Shown one piece after another: positions 12,775-22,519 of a stretch of 64,000 nt of DNA (positions are counted from its first letter, which is position 1; each line of letters opens with the position of its first letter). Both the position numbers and the translations under genes were made by a program. The DNA is taken from assembly GCA_013791855.1 (NCBI GenBank), contig VMTA01000017.1:1-64000 (forward strand), given 5' to 3'. The notes beneath the pieces are model-generated. The model did not search any database, was not told where the DNA came from, and saw only the letters and a list, made by a program, of their open reading frames with translations. The DNA comes from Sideroxydans sp. (GTDB taxonomy: Bacteria; Pseudomonadota; Gammaproteobacteria; Burkholderiales; Gallionellaceae).

Positions 12775-13393
12775 GTTGAGCCTCCTTGCGTTTGGCCAGC
12801 CAGGCGAAGAACAGCAGCCACAGACCGAGCACGAAGAAGCCGCCCGGCGGCAACACCATCACCACCCAGGGCTGGAACTGGTCGCCGAACAGCGAGATGC
12901 CGAACAGCTTGCCCGCGCCGAGTATCTCGCGCACGCTGCCCAGCGCGAACAGGCCGATGGTGAAACCGATGCCCATACCCAGCGCGTTCACCATCGCGGA
13001 GAACGGCGGGTTCTTGGCGGCGTGCGCCTCAGCGCGGCCGAGGATGATGCAGTTCACCACGATGAGCTGGATGAAAGCGCCCAGTGCTTCATACAGCGCG
13101 AGGCTAACCGCCTGGATGATGTAATCGACCAGCGTGACGAAGGTGGCAATGATCACGATGTAGGTGGCGATGCGCACTTCCCGGGGGATGAAGCGGCGCA
13201 GCATGGAGATCAGCGTGCAGGAGCAGATCAGCACGAAGGTGGTGGCCAGCCCCATGCCCAGCGCGTTGAACGCCGACACCGTCACCGCCAGCGCGGGACA
13301 CATGCCGAGCGCCATCACGAACACCGGGTTCTGTTTCCAGATACCTTCCAGCAACTGCTCCATGTTGCTCGCCTGCAAGGGTTGGCTGCTCAT
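12764..13393 (-). CDS. rnfE: Electron transport complex subunit RnfE
   Basis: 209-aa membrane subunit homologous to NqrD. Motifs GMCPALAVT and VNCIILGRAEA carry the two cysteines of the intramembrane Fe centre formed with RnfA. The ATG at 13391-13393 overlaps the rnfG stop by four bases, which decides the start although a longer frame exists. Confidence 0.95.
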   Translation of the reverse strand: MSSQPLQASNMEQLLEGIWKQNPVFVMALGMCPALAVTVSAFNALGMGLATTFVLICSCTLISMLRRFIPREVRIATYIVIIATFVTLVDYIIQAVSLALYEALGAFIQLIVVNCIILGRAEAHAAKNPPFSAMVNALGMGIGFTIGLFALGSVREILGAGKLFGISLFGDQFQPWVVMVLPPGGFFVLGLWLLFFAWLAKRKEAQHGA

Positions 13394-14085
13394 TGCATGC
13401 CTCCATTCTGTTTCACGGCTTCCAGATGCGGCACCAGCAAAGGCAGCAGACGCTGTGCGCTGTCGTTGATGCCGCGCCCGACCGCCTTGGAAGTGATGGT
13501 CGCGCCCGCGATGGCGTCGATCTCCCAGCCGAACTGTTTGCTGCCGTGCTTCACCGTCTTCACGGTATTGAACAACGATTTCATGTCCGGCGTCAGGCTC
13601 ACGTCCAGATGCTCGAAGCTTTGCAGGAACACCGGGTCGGTGATGATCTTGTCGCCGATGCCGGGCGTCTCGCGCATATGCGTGACGCGGATACCGAAGA
13701 TGCATTCGCATGCGCGTCGATAACCGTACAGCACGCGCACCGTATCGGCATAACCGCGCGCCGCGCCCTCGGCGGCGATGGCGTCCAGCTTGCCGTCTTT
13801 GTCATAGGCCGCATAGAAGCGCACCGCGCCCGCAGCCGGATCGCCCTTGGCGGGCGAGATGCCTTTCGCACTCGCATCGTATTCGACGATCTCTGCCGCG
13901 TTGGGGATCAGTGCGCGCACGCTGCGTTCCAGCACCACCTTCTTGTTGGCGGCGATGGCCGGTTGCGTCCATTGCCACACCGCCACAATGAGGCCGCCGC
14001 ACAGCGAGGTCACCAGCATCAGCGTGCGCACCATGCGCAGGCTGTTCACCGGCGGCACGACGTGAATGGGTTGCTGGCCGCTCAT
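13390..14085 (-). CDS. rnfG: Electron transport complex subunit RnfG
   Basis: 231 aa. One N-terminal membrane anchor (about residues 22-42) and a periplasmic FMN-binding domain; the covalent flavin site is the Thr in AIAGATITSKAV. The stretch THMRETPGIGDKI is typical of RnfG/NqrC. It overlaps rnfD and rnfE by four bases on each side, so translation is coupled. It contains a CEC pair (residues about 126-128). Confidence 0.95.
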   Translation of the reverse strand: MSGQQPIHVVPPVNSLRMVRTLMLVTSLCGGLIVAVWQWTQPAIAANKKVVLERSVRALIPNAAEIVEYDASAKGISPAKGDPAAGAVRFYAAYDKDGKLDAIAAEGAARGYADTVRVLYGYRRACECIFGIRVTHMRETPGIGDKIITDPVFLQSFEHLDVSLTPDMKSLFNTVKTVKHGSKQFGWEIDAIAGATITSKAVGRGINDSAQRLLPLLVPHLEAVKQNGGMQ

Positions 14086-15104
14086 TTTTTACGCGCTCCG
14101 AACACCTTGGGTTGCAGATATTTATCCAGCAGCGGCGCGAGCGCGTTGCCGAACAGGATGGCGTACATCACGCCCTCGGTGAGACCGCCGAAATAGCGGA
14201 TCAATATCGTCACCGTGCCGATGATCGCGCCGTAGGCCCAGATCGCGCGGGGGCTGACCGGCGAGGTCGCCATGTCGGTGGCCATGAACAGCGCGCCCAG
14301 CATCAGGCCGCCGGACAGCAGCACCAGATGCGCGGGCGGATATTCGTCGCCGCCGAACAGGCGGAAGGCCAGTGCCAGCAGCAGCGCGCTGCCGACCACC
14401 GCCACCGGGATGCGCCAGTCCATGAATTTGCGCGCGATCAAGTACAGGCCGCACACCAGCAACAGCAGGGCCGAGGTCTCGCCGGTGGAGGCGGAGGCCG
14501 CGCCGGTGATCATGTCCTGCACCGGATAGACGAAGTGTTCGAACTTCCAGCGCGCCAGCGGCGTGGCACCGGTGAAACCGTCCACCATGTTGGCGCTCAC
14601 CCAAGTGGTGATGTCGTTCGGCTGCATCAGCGGCAGCGTCAGCGAGGAAGGGATGAACTCAACGAAGCGTTGCGGCGTGAAGGCGGGTGCCCAGGTGGTG
14701 ATGGCGGTGGGGAAGGCGGCTTGCACGAAGGCACGGCCGACCAGTGCCGGGTTGAACGGGTTGTGGCCCAGACCGCCGAACAGCGACTTGCCCAGCCAGA
14801 CTGCCGCGAAACCTGCCACCGCGCCCATCCACAGCGGAAAGGCGGGCGGCAGCGTCAGCGCCAGCAGCACGCCGGTGATGGTGGCGCTCCAGTCGGACAG
14901 GGTGTTGACCGTGCCGGACATCTTGTTGGAGATGCGCTCGGCGGCCAGGCAGGACAGCGTGACGGTGACGATCAGTGCCAGCGAGGACAGGCCGTATTGC
15001 CAGATGGAGAAGGCGCATACCGGCAGTAGCGCATACACCACATGGCGCATGAGGGTGGGGACGTCGCGCCCGCTGTGCAGGTGCGGCGAGGCGCGCAGTT
15101 GCAT
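14082..15104 (-). CDS. rnfD: Electron transport complex subunit RnfD
   Basis: 340-aa integral membrane subunit homologous to NqrB. The flavin-attachment motif GATPL is present in DGFTGATPLARWK. Also typical are GHNPFNPALVGRAF and the C-terminal TDMATSPVSPRA. I start at ATG 15102-15104, directly after the rnfC stop, because upstream codons in this frame lie in rnfC and are not family-like. Confidence 0.94.
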   Translation of the reverse strand: MQLRASPHLHSGRDVPTLMRHVVYALLPVCAFSIWQYGLSSLALIVTVTLSCLAAERISNKMSGTVNTLSDWSATITGVLLALTLPPAFPLWMGAVAGFAAVWLGKSLFGGLGHNPFNPALVGRAFVQAAFPTAITTWAPAFTPQRFVEFIPSSLTLPLMQPNDITTWVSANMVDGFTGATPLARWKFEHFVYPVQDMITGAASASTGETSALLLLVCGLYLIARKFMDWRIPVAVVGSALLLALAFRLFGGDEYPPAHLVLLSGGLMLGALFMATDMATSPVSPRAIWAYGAIIGTVTILIRYFGGLTEGVMYAILFGNALAPLLDKYLQPKVFGARKK

Positions 15105-15106
15105 GC

Positions 15107-16561
15107 TCAAGTCGGTTTCCTTTCGCGCAAGAAAGCCTTGGCCGCGCGGAACTGTTGCACCAGCGGGATGTGCGACGGGCACACATAGCTGCAACAGCCG
15201 CATTCGAAACAGTCGCCGAGATGATAGTGCTCGGCCATCTCGTCGAACTCCAGTTTAGCCGACAGCATGCCCAGTTGTGACGGATTCAAACCCATCGGGC
15301 AGGCGTTCACGCATTCGGAACAGTGGATGCACGCCCAGCTCTGTTTGGTGATGGGTTCCAGCATGCGCTTGTCGAACACCAGGATGCCGGAGGTGCCCTT
15401 GCTCACCGGGATGTCCAGCGTGCTGGCGGCCTGTCCCATCATCGGCCCGCCGAGGATGACCTCGCGTTCCTTGCACTCCGGGTCGCCCGCCCAGTCGAGG
15501 ATGCTGCGCAGTGTGGTTCCGAATGGGATCCAGTAATCGCCGGGTTTTTTGATGCCGGGGCCGGCCAGTGTCACTACGCGTTCGATCAGGCCCTGACCTA
15601 GCGGCAGCAGACGGCCGAGCAGCGCCAGCGTGCCGACGTTGTGCACCACCAGTCCGAGCTGGCTGGGCAGGCCGCCGTTCGGCACATCGAGGCCGAGCAG
15701 CGATTTGATCAGCATCTTCTCCGCGCCCTGCGGGTATTTGGTGGCGACCGCCTGCAGCGTGATGCTGCCGTCCGCAGGCAGATGCGGGCGGATGGCAGCC
15801 ATCGCATCCAGCTTGTTGTCTTCCACGCCGATGATGGCGCGCGTGGCACCGCTGGCGCGCAGTGCGATGCGGATACCGGCCAGCAACTCGACCGGCCATT
15901 CGCGCATCAGCTTGTAGTCGCAGGTGAGGTAAGGCTCGCATTCGCAACCGTTCACGATCAGCGTATGCACCTGTTTGTCGGCGGGCACGTTCAACTTGGC
16001 ATGGCTGGGGAAGGCCGCGCCGCCCAGACCGACCATGCCGATCTGCTGGATGGCGGTGATCAATTGCGCCTGATCCATGCTGTCCACATCTTGCGGCAGA
16101 CTGCAGCGCACTTCCTGCGTGGAAGCTTCATACACGCGCAGCACGATGGCATCGGTCCACGCGCCGCGTGTGTTGGGGCGCGGCGTGATGGCTTCGATCA
16201 CGCCGTCGGCCGGGGCGTGGATGGGCGCGGACACAGGCCCGTCGCAACGCGCGATGAGCTGGCCGCGCGCCACTTCCTCGCCGACCGCGACCAGCGGCAG
16301 CGAGGGCTTGCCGATGTGCTGTGCCAGCGGCAGCACCAGCTTGCGCGGGAAGGGCATGCGCTTGATCGGCTGATCGAGCGTGCCCTTGTGCGGCGCGGGG
16401 TGGACGCCGCGCTGGAATCCACCGCGACGCCAGGAAGAAAAAAGTGAAGCAAGCCCGTGGGAAGGATGTTGTCCTTCCACCAAGGGGAGATGCGCGGGGG
16501 GCGCAGGGAGGAGAGAGAGCCCCTTTGCCGAACCTGCTTCACTGTAAACCGGTCGATCCAT
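15107..16561 (-). CDS. rnfC: Electron transport complex subunit RnfC
   Basis: NADH-binding peripheral subunit, 484 aa from the first ATG. Conserved GMVGLGGAAFPSHAKL, NGCECEPYLTCD and two 4Fe-4S motifs, CIHCSECVNACP and CFECGCCSYVCP, near residues 410-460. The first 45 or so residues are not family-like and the usual N-terminus resembles GGFQRGVHPAPHKG, so a downstream GTG start is possible. It lies 15 bases after the nifJ stop. Confidence 0.93.
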   Translation of the reverse strand: MDRPVYSEAGSAKGLSLLPAPPAHLPLVEGQHPSHGLASLFSSWRRGGFQRGVHPAPHKGTLDQPIKRMPFPRKLVLPLAQHIGKPSLPLVAVGEEVARGQLIARCDGPVSAPIHAPADGVIEAITPRPNTRGAWTDAIVLRVYEASTQEVRCSLPQDVDSMDQAQLITAIQQIGMVGLGGAAFPSHAKLNVPADKQVHTLIVNGCECEPYLTCDYKLMREWPVELLAGIRIALRASGATRAIIGVEDNKLDAMAAIRPHLPADGSITLQAVATKYPQGAEKMLIKSLLGLDVPNGGLPSQLGLVVHNVGTLALLGRLLPLGQGLIERVVTLAGPGIKKPGDYWIPFGTTLRSILDWAGDPECKEREVILGGPMMGQAASTLDIPVSKGTSGILVFDKRMLEPITKQSWACIHCSECVNACPMGLNPSQLGMLSAKLEFDEMAEHYHLGDCFECGCCSYVCPSHIPLVQQFRAAKAFLRERKPT

Positions 16562-16576
16562 TTTTTGTGTGATGGA

Positions 16577-19500
16577 TCAGTTGAACTTGGCTGCCCGGGC
16601 AACGAGTTTGTCCAGATTGGGCTCGCTGCTGTTCCATGGGGTGCCCGGATGGATCACGCCTGCGGTGCACTTCTCCGCTGCTTTGACGATCTCCAGATAA
16701 GAGCCCGCTTTCGGGTCGACAACAATTGCTTTCTTCGTTTCATTGTAGGCAAACACTTTGGGGTTGATATTCATGCACTCGTCGCAGGCCGTGCATTCAG
16801 GTGTGTCGATCCACACGGCCTCATAGTTCTCCGCGTTGGCGGCCGGGGCGGATGGACCGCCTGCCGCCGTGCTCGTCACTTGCGGGGCGGGTGAGCCGCC
16901 GCTGATGCCGGAAGACAGTTGCTGGATCAGTTCGCGGCGCACGCGATCCGCGATGACCGTCTCGTCACCGACCGCGCGACCGACAGCGGCCACATCCTTC
17001 AACTGCTGCCAGAACTGCTGGCGCTCTTCGCAGGAGTTCACCAGTTCCTGCGACACCAGTGCGCGCATCAGACGCTGTTTCTTGTCCACTGCCCAGATGA
17101 AGGGGAACTTGCCGTCGCGTTCGTCCGCATCCAGCTTGAGGAAGTCGGCCAGCAACACCATGTCGTCGTTCCATGTGTCGGGCGGTGCCTTCTTGAACTG
17201 CTTGGCGAAGCGGCCTTCGGAGAGCGCGAAGTCGGCGAAGGTCAGCGGCAGTGTCATCTTCTGCGGCTGGCCGTTCTCGTCGAGGTAATCCAGGCTGTAC
17301 TCGATCCAGTCCTTGTCCAGGGACGGGTTGCCTTCCAGACTCACGCACTCGGAGAAGGTGACGCCCGCATCCGGATCGTAGCGGAACAGCGGGTAGGCGC
17401 GCGATTCCACCGCCAGCTTGCTCTGCTGGGTCAGCGTGTCGTCGCCCACACCGTGCTCGGGCGGACACACGGCATACACGTTGAACAGTGCCGGGCGGCG
17501 GCTGTTGAGGCCGTCGATGTAGCTCTCGATCAGGTGGGTCGGGTGGGCGACGCTGCCCTGCAACACATAGGAGGTGCGATGGGTCATGCCGATCAGGCTG
17601 ATCTCTTTGCGGATCTCGGTCTTGCCGTGGCCCTTCTTGCCGTACGGCGACATGTCGGCCACCTGGCTGATGAAGCCCGAGGTGCATGCCTGTCCGCCGG
17701 TGTTGGAATACACCTGTGTATCCACCACCATCACCTTCACCGGCATGCCGGACATCAGCATGCGCGACAGGTTCTGGAAGCCGATGTCGTACATCGCCCC
17801 GTCGCCGCCCATGGCGACCACCGGCGGGCACAGATGCCATTCTTCATCCGACAGTTGCTGCCAGTTGAAGTGGGAGAAGAACGCGGCGTCGTCGGCGGCG
17901 GCATAGCCGCGTTCCAGCTCGATCTCGGCCATGCGCACCGCCTTGAAGCCGTCGATCATCTTGGCCATGTGGCCCTCGAACACGCCCATCGCCACCGACG
18001 GCGAATCCTGGAACAGGTGCGAGGTGAACGGGAAGGGATAGGGGCTGAACGGGAAGGTCGATGCCCACACCGAGGTGCAGCCGGTGGAGTTGATCACGCC
18101 CATGTGGGCGCGGCTGCGCGGGCCGGTGTAGGCATCGCGCAGGTCGACCAGTTTCTCCAGCAGCTGGCTCACCCAGCGCAGCCAGTCCTGGTCGATAGGC
18201 TCGCCGCCTTGGGCCAGCGCGGACAGGGTCAGGTCGCGGCCCTGATTGGCTTGCACGGCCTGCAGCAGGGCATGGGTGTCGGTCAGGTTCACCGTGGACG
18301 ACAGCTTCATACGCAGGTGGTTTTCCAGTTGGCCGATCAGCGTGTCCAGCTTGGCGACGAACTTCTTCACGCGTGGCTGCATCAGCGCGGTGACAGTGCT
18401 GGTGAACAGATGGATGGCGGTCTTCTCGCCGCAACCCAGACAGGCGCCGTCGCCGCTGACCATGGAGTTGTAGTTGTGCTTGTCCAGCAGCAACGTCTCC
18501 AGCGCGCCGACCTTCTCGTCCAGATCGTCGATGCGGCTGAACTGCGCCGGTGTAGTCGGCAGTTCCATCCAGAAGTCCCATTCCTTGCGCAGTGTCTCGA
18601 TGCTGTCGGGGGTCTGCGTCACCATCTTCAGTGCGTTGTCATCGCACACTTCCACGCACACCGCACAGCCTTTGCAGGTGTAGGGATTGACGGTGATGGA
18701 GAACAGGCCGCCCGCACCTTTCTCCTTCTTCTCTTTTTGTGTCCAGTACGGTTTGGTGGTGGCGAACTTGAAGTCGCCCAGCTTTTCGCGCAGCAGATTC
18801 AGCTCCACTTCCAGCCGGCCGCGCTCGTCGCCCTGTGTGGGGTCTTCAGTGAACGCTTCGGTGATGGCGTTGCCGATCAGGGCGCGCACGTCGAGGCCGT
18901 CGCGCTCCAGCATGCCGCGCAGTTTCTTGTCGATGGCGCGGCTGAACTTGCGCAGGAAGCGCGTCGGGCGACCGCCAATCTCTATCATCTGGATGGCGGT
19001 GTTGAGGATGTCGCTGCTGGTGGATACCAGACCGGGGATGGCGTTGTCCGGGCACTGTGTGTAGCACTCGCCGCAGGCGGTGCAGTTCTCGGCGATCCAT
19101 TCCGGATGTTCGAAGCGGATCTGTGTCATGTCGCGGTACACGCCGGTGGCAGCGGGGATCAGCGCCAGACCCATGAACGGATCGACCAGATTGTCCGAAC
19201 CTTGGCCCTTCATGTAGAAGCTGCCGGTCTGTTCCCAGAAACGGTGGATGTCGGTCGCGCCGCCGTCGCCTTCCGGCAAGTGCTTGAGCATCATCGGCAG
19301 CACGGGCGCGAGCTTGGCAATGGCCTGCTGGCGTGCGCCGACCTGCTTGGCGGATGCGGGGATCTCATAGATCTCCTCGTAACCGCGGCGTACCACGCGC
19401 AGGTTGTCCTCGACGATGCGCTTGCCCTTCTTGCCGAACTTGGCTTCCAGTTGGTTCTCGATGGCCTGGAACAGGTTCTCCTCAGTCAGACCCGCGCGCT

Positions 19501-21481
19501 CCTTTACATCGGAAGCGTGGAAGAACGCGCCCTGGAAGGCGTTGCCTTGCATGCGCAGTTGCAGGTCGACGTTGGAAGATTCCTCGCGGGCGATCTTGAA
19601 CGCGTCCAGATAGAACACGCGGATGTCGTTGTCCACGATGTATTTCTGCGTGTGTGCGGGGAAGGTGGCCCACACTTCTTCAGCCGTGGCGAGGTTGCTC
19701 TGGATGATGAACGCACCGCCTTTTTTCAGGCCGGCGACGGCGTTGGTGTGCAGGAACACTTGCGGGTCGGGCGACAGCGCCACGTCGATGGCGGTGTATT
19801 CGCAGTTGATGCGGATCGGCTCCGGTGCGGCGGACAGATAATAAGTCGTCGGCTGGCCCTTCTTCTCGGAACCGTATTTCGGATTGGCTTTGATGTCCCA
19901 GCCCAGCAGTTCGAACAAGGTCATGGCCAAGTTCTTGCCGGTGGTCACCGCGCCCCAGCCACCGATGGAGTGCATACGCACAGCGATGGCACCCTTGGGC
20001 AGCAGGTTCGGGTTCTCTGAACCGCGCAGCGCCATCTGTTTGATGTTGGGATAGGCTTCCAGCAGTTCTTGCTGGCGCACTTCCTGTTTCGGAGTGGCGG
20101 ATTCGTCGCGCACGAAATCGACCGACAGATAGTAGAACTTGCGATGCGCAGCACCGGGCAGCATGTTCTCCACAGCGGCGATCAGGCCTTCCGGTTGCAG
20201 GTCGCGTGAACCCAGACCGTAGCAGCCGGAGTACAGGGAAGGCATGTCTTTCAGGCTGTCATAACAGGCATAGCCCGCGTGGTTGGTCTCACGACCATTC
20301 TCCAGGCACTTGGAAACCGTGGCGCGCACTTCGCGCATCAGCGGCAGGTCTTCTGCCAACGGCTGGTCGGTGCGCTCCAGCACGGCCACGCCTTTTTTGC
20401 CTTTCAATACCTTGCCCAGTAGGTCGCCGGGGAAGGGGCGGAACATGGTGAGGTTAACCACGCCCACTTTGATCTTGCGATTCTCACGCAGCCAGTCGGC
20501 CACGGCGGCGGCCTGCACCGTCATGCTGCCTTGGCCGAGGATGAGGTAGTCGGCATCCTCGCAGCGGTATTCGTCCACGCGTTTATAGCGGCGGCCGGTC
20601 AGCTTGTAATACTCATCCATGCACTGCTCCACCAATTGCGGGATGTGCTCGAAGAAGTACGGGCGCTGGGCGGCCACGGCCTGCATGTAGGCATCCTGAT
20701 TGGTCACGCCGCCGGAGGAGACGGGATTGTCCACGTCCCACAGCAAGGGCACGCGGCGGCGTGTGTCGCCGTAGATCAGGCGCTGGCCGGGGGTGGGGGT
20801 GGGGATGATGTCGTCCGAATAACCGAGGTATTCGTCCACCAGTGCGCGCTCCGGCACCAGCACCGGTTCGATTAGGTGGGTGGTGAGGAAGCCGTCCATC
20901 GCCACCATGGCCGGAGTCAGCGACAGTTCGGCGGTCTTGCGCGCGATCATGTTCAGGTCGGCCGCTTCCTGCGCGTTCTTGGCCATCACCTGGATGAAGC
21001 CGGTGTCGTCGGCGCAGTGGTAGTCGTCATGCGCGCAGTGCACATTGAGCGAGTTCTTGGTGATGGCGCGGCAGCCCACGTTCAGTACATAGGGCAGGCG
21101 CTTGCCGACCGCGCCGTACAGCGACTCGTGCATGAAGGCCATGCCCTGCGAGGAGGTGAAATTGACCGCGCGCTGGCCGGTCATGGCCAGACCGGCGGTG
21201 ACACCGGCGGCGGCATGTTCGGATTCCGGCTCGATGAAGATCAGCGGGCGACCGGCCGTGTTGAGGTGGCCGGCGGCGACCGCTTCGGCCCAGTATTCGC
21301 CCATCTGTGTGGACGGGGTGATCGGATAAGCGCCCGCACCGTCGGTGGATTCGCGCTCCACCATGATGACGGCAGTGTTGCCGTCGATGGCGTCGCGCAC
21401 ACCGGGATATTTGAATTCGGCCTTCTGCTCGGCACCGGTGATGGCGTCCAGCAACTTGAATTGTTTGATCTTGTTCAACAT
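16577..21481 (-). CDS. nifJ: Pyruvate:ferredoxin oxidoreductase, extended form with C-terminal ferredoxin domain
   Basis: Interconverts pyruvate, CoA and oxidised ferredoxin with acetyl-CoA, CO2 and reduced ferredoxin. 1634 aa against about 1170-1200 for ordinary NifJ. Order: pyrimidine-binding domain (AYPITPSTQMGEYWAE), transketolase-like domain, gamma domain (GGWGAVTTGKNLA), 4Fe-4S motifs CTACGECYTQCP (about 797) and CKGCAVCVEVC (about 934), then the TPP domain (GDGACLGCGEKTA about 1010; GGDGAMYDIGFQN about 1227). Extra parts are about 80 residues between the clusters, a helical insert after about 1040, and a Pro/Ala linker with a ferredoxin-like domain (CTACDEC about 1563, partner Cys in KCTAGVIHP). 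Start at ATG 21479-21481. Confidence 0.95.
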   Translation of the reverse strand: MLNKIKQFKLLDAITGAEQKAEFKYPGVRDAIDGNTAVIMVERESTDGAGAYPITPSTQMGEYWAEAVAAGHLNTAGRPLIFIEPESEHAAAGVTAGLAMTGQRAVNFTSSQGMAFMHESLYGAVGKRLPYVLNVGCRAITKNSLNVHCAHDDYHCADDTGFIQVMAKNAQEAADLNMIARKTAELSLTPAMVAMDGFLTTHLIEPVLVPERALVDEYLGYSDDIIPTPTPGQRLIYGDTRRRVPLLWDVDNPVSSGGVTNQDAYMQAVAAQRPYFFEHIPQLVEQCMDEYYKLTGRRYKRVDEYRCEDADYLILGQGSMTVQAAAVADWLRENRKIKVGVVNLTMFRPFPGDLLGKVLKGKKGVAVLERTDQPLAEDLPLMREVRATVSKCLENGRETNHAGYACYDSLKDMPSLYSGCYGLGSRDLQPEGLIAAVENMLPGAAHRKFYYLSVDFVRDESATPKQEVRQQELLEAYPNIKQMALRGSENPNLLPKGAIAVRMHSIGGWGAVTTGKNLAMTLFELLGWDIKANPKYGSEKKGQPTTYYLSAAPEPIRINCEYTAIDVALSPDPQVFLHTNAVAGLKKGGAFIIQSNLATAEEVWATFPAHTQKYIVDNDIRVFYLDAFKIAREESSNVDLQLRMQGNAFQGAFFHASDVKERAGLTEENLFQAIENQLEAKFGKKGKRIVEDNLRVVRRGYEEIYEIPASAKQVGARQQAIAKLAPVLPMMLKHLPEGDGGATDIHRFWEQTGSFYMKGQGSDNLVDPFMGLALIPAATGVYRDMTQIRFEHPEWIAENCTACGECYTQCPDNAIPGLVSTSSDILNTAIQMIEIGGRPTRFLRKFSRAIDKKLRGMLERDGLDVRALIGNAITEAFTEDPTQGDERGRLEVELNLLREKLGDFKFATTKPYWTQKEKKEKGAGGLFSITVNPYTCKGCAVCVEVCDDNALKMVTQTPDSIETLRKEWDFWMELPTTPAQFSRIDDLDEKVGALETLLLDKHNYNSMVSGDGACLGCGEKTAIHLFTSTVTALMQPRVKKFVAKLDTLIGQLENHLRMKLSSTVNLTDTHALLQAVQANQGRDLTLSALAQGGEPIDQDWLRWVSQLLEKLVDLRDAYTGPRSRAHMGVINSTGCTSVWASTFPFSPYPFPFTSHLFQDSPSVAMGVFEGHMAKMIDGFKAVRMAEIELERGYAAADDAAFFSHFNWQQLSDEEWHLCPPVVAMGGDGAMYDIGFQNLSRMLMSGMPVKVMVVDTQVYSNTGGQACTSGFISQVADMSPYGKKGHGKTEIRKEISLIGMTHRTSYVLQGSVAHPTHLIESYIDGLNSRRPALFNVYAVCPPEHGVGDDTLTQQSKLAVESRAYPLFRYDPDAGVTFSECVSLEGNPSLDKDWIEYSLDYLDENGQPQKMTLPLTFADFALSEGRFAKQFKKAPPDTWNDDMVLLADFLKLDADERDGKFPFIWAVDKKQRLMRALVSQELVNSCEERQQFWQQLKDVAAVGRAVGDETVIADRVRRELIQQLSSGISGGSPAPQVTSTAAGGPSAPAANAENYEAVWIDTPECTACDECMNINPKVFAYNETKKAIVVDPKAGSYLEIVKAAEKCTAGVIHPGTPWNSSEPNLDKLVARAAKFN

Positions 21482-21492
21482 GGTCGGACTCC

Positions 21493-22374
21493 TCAAGCTT
21501 CTGCCGTGGCGGGCAGGGGTTGGATACGGATGATCTTGCGGGCGGCGCGGCCCTTGTCGGCACGCTGGCCGTCCAGCCAGACGATGGCACCGGTGGGGCA
21601 ACGTTCGATGGCACGGCGGTCGGCCATCGCGTTCTTGCTGTAATCGATGACGGCCAGATTGCGTTCGAGTTTGATCAGGCCGGGCGCGGCATCCATCACA
21701 CAGCGGCCGCAGGCGGTGCAGGACACTTCGCAGGAATTCTCGGAGGCGCTCGGGTCAGCCTGGTTCTTGCAGGCCACCCACAGTTGGCGCGACACCGGCT
21801 CCAGCGAGAACAGCTGCTTGGGGCAGATGTCCACGCAGTCGCCGCAGGCGGTGCACTTTGCCGGGTCGACTTCGGGCAGGCCCTGACGGTTCATGAAGAT
21901 GGCGCCGAAATCGCACACATGGGAACAATCGCCCAGACCGAGGCAGCCCCATACACAGGAACGTCCGCCGCCGCTGATCACCGCCGCCGAACGGCAGGTG
22001 GAATGGCCGACATAGTTGGCGCTGCTCTTGGCGACGTTGTTGCCGCCGGAGCAGGCCAGACGCGCGATGCGTTTCTCAACGTTGCCGAGGTCGATGCCGA
22101 GCAGGGAGGCGATGCTTTTATTCTGTTGCGGAGGATTGACGGTGCAGCGTGCGGGCTCGATGGAACCGGCGACCACTTGTTCGGCGAAGTTGCGGCAACC
22201 GGCGGTACCACATGCGCCGCAATTGGAGTGAGGCAGCATCTCTTCGACCTGTTCGATGCGCGGGTCTTCGAACACATACAGGCGCTTGCTGGCCAGCGCG
22301 AGGAACAGCGCGAGCACGCCGCCCAAAGCGGCCATGAAGGCAGAAGCAAATAAGATCGATTGCAGTGTTTGCAT
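21493..22374 (-). CDS. rnfB: Electron transport complex subunit RnfB
   Basis: 293-aa ferredoxin-like subunit with an N-terminal membrane helix. Next comes the Fe-S domain SNCGACGTAGCRNFAEQ and several ferredoxin motifs: CVWGCLGLGDCSHVC, CTACGDCVDICP and CTACGRCVMD, followed by a late ERCPTG. It is the first gene of the leftward operon and ends 12 bases before nifJ. Longer than short RnfB forms because of the extra C-terminal clusters. Confidence 0.95.
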   Translation of the reverse strand: MQTLQSILFASAFMAALGGVLALFLALASKRLYVFEDPRIEQVEEMLPHSNCGACGTAGCRNFAEQVVAGSIEPARCTVNPPQQNKSIASLLGIDLGNVEKRIARLACSGGNNVAKSSANYVGHSTCRSAAVISGGGRSCVWGCLGLGDCSHVCDFGAIFMNRQGLPEVDPAKCTACGDCVDICPKQLFSLEPVSRQLWVACKNQADPSASENSCEVSCTACGRCVMDAAPGLIKLERNLAVIDYSKNAMADRRAIERCPTGAIVWLDGQRADKGRAARKIIRIQPLPATAEA

Positions 22375-22466
22375 GATGACCCCCCGTATGCGCCTGCCTC
22401 GTCGTGCAGTCTGCGCTTTTTCGTAGTGGGAGTAAGGGTAATAAAGTTACAATCATTTACAGAATC

Positions 22467-22488
22467 AATAATTTCAATTTTAATTATT
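22467..22488. promoter_or_regulatory. AT-rich palindrome between rnfB and the LysR gene
   Basis: Perfect 7-bp arms AATAATT / AATTATT around TCAATTTT, in the 145-base divergent gap. Its T-rich/A-rich dyad and position suit a LysR-type operator controlling both the regulator and the Rnf/PFOR operon. Inferred from sequence only. Confidence 0.4.
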
Positions 22489-22519
22489 AGGCGAATAAGT
22501 ATTAGTTGAGAGGATTGCT

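Noticed and set aside
16919-20020. Open frame of 1033 codons on the plus strand
   Set aside because: It lies entirely opposite nifJ, has a His/Gly/Val-rich composition typical of a reverse-frame shadow in GC-rich DNA, and shows no family motifs.
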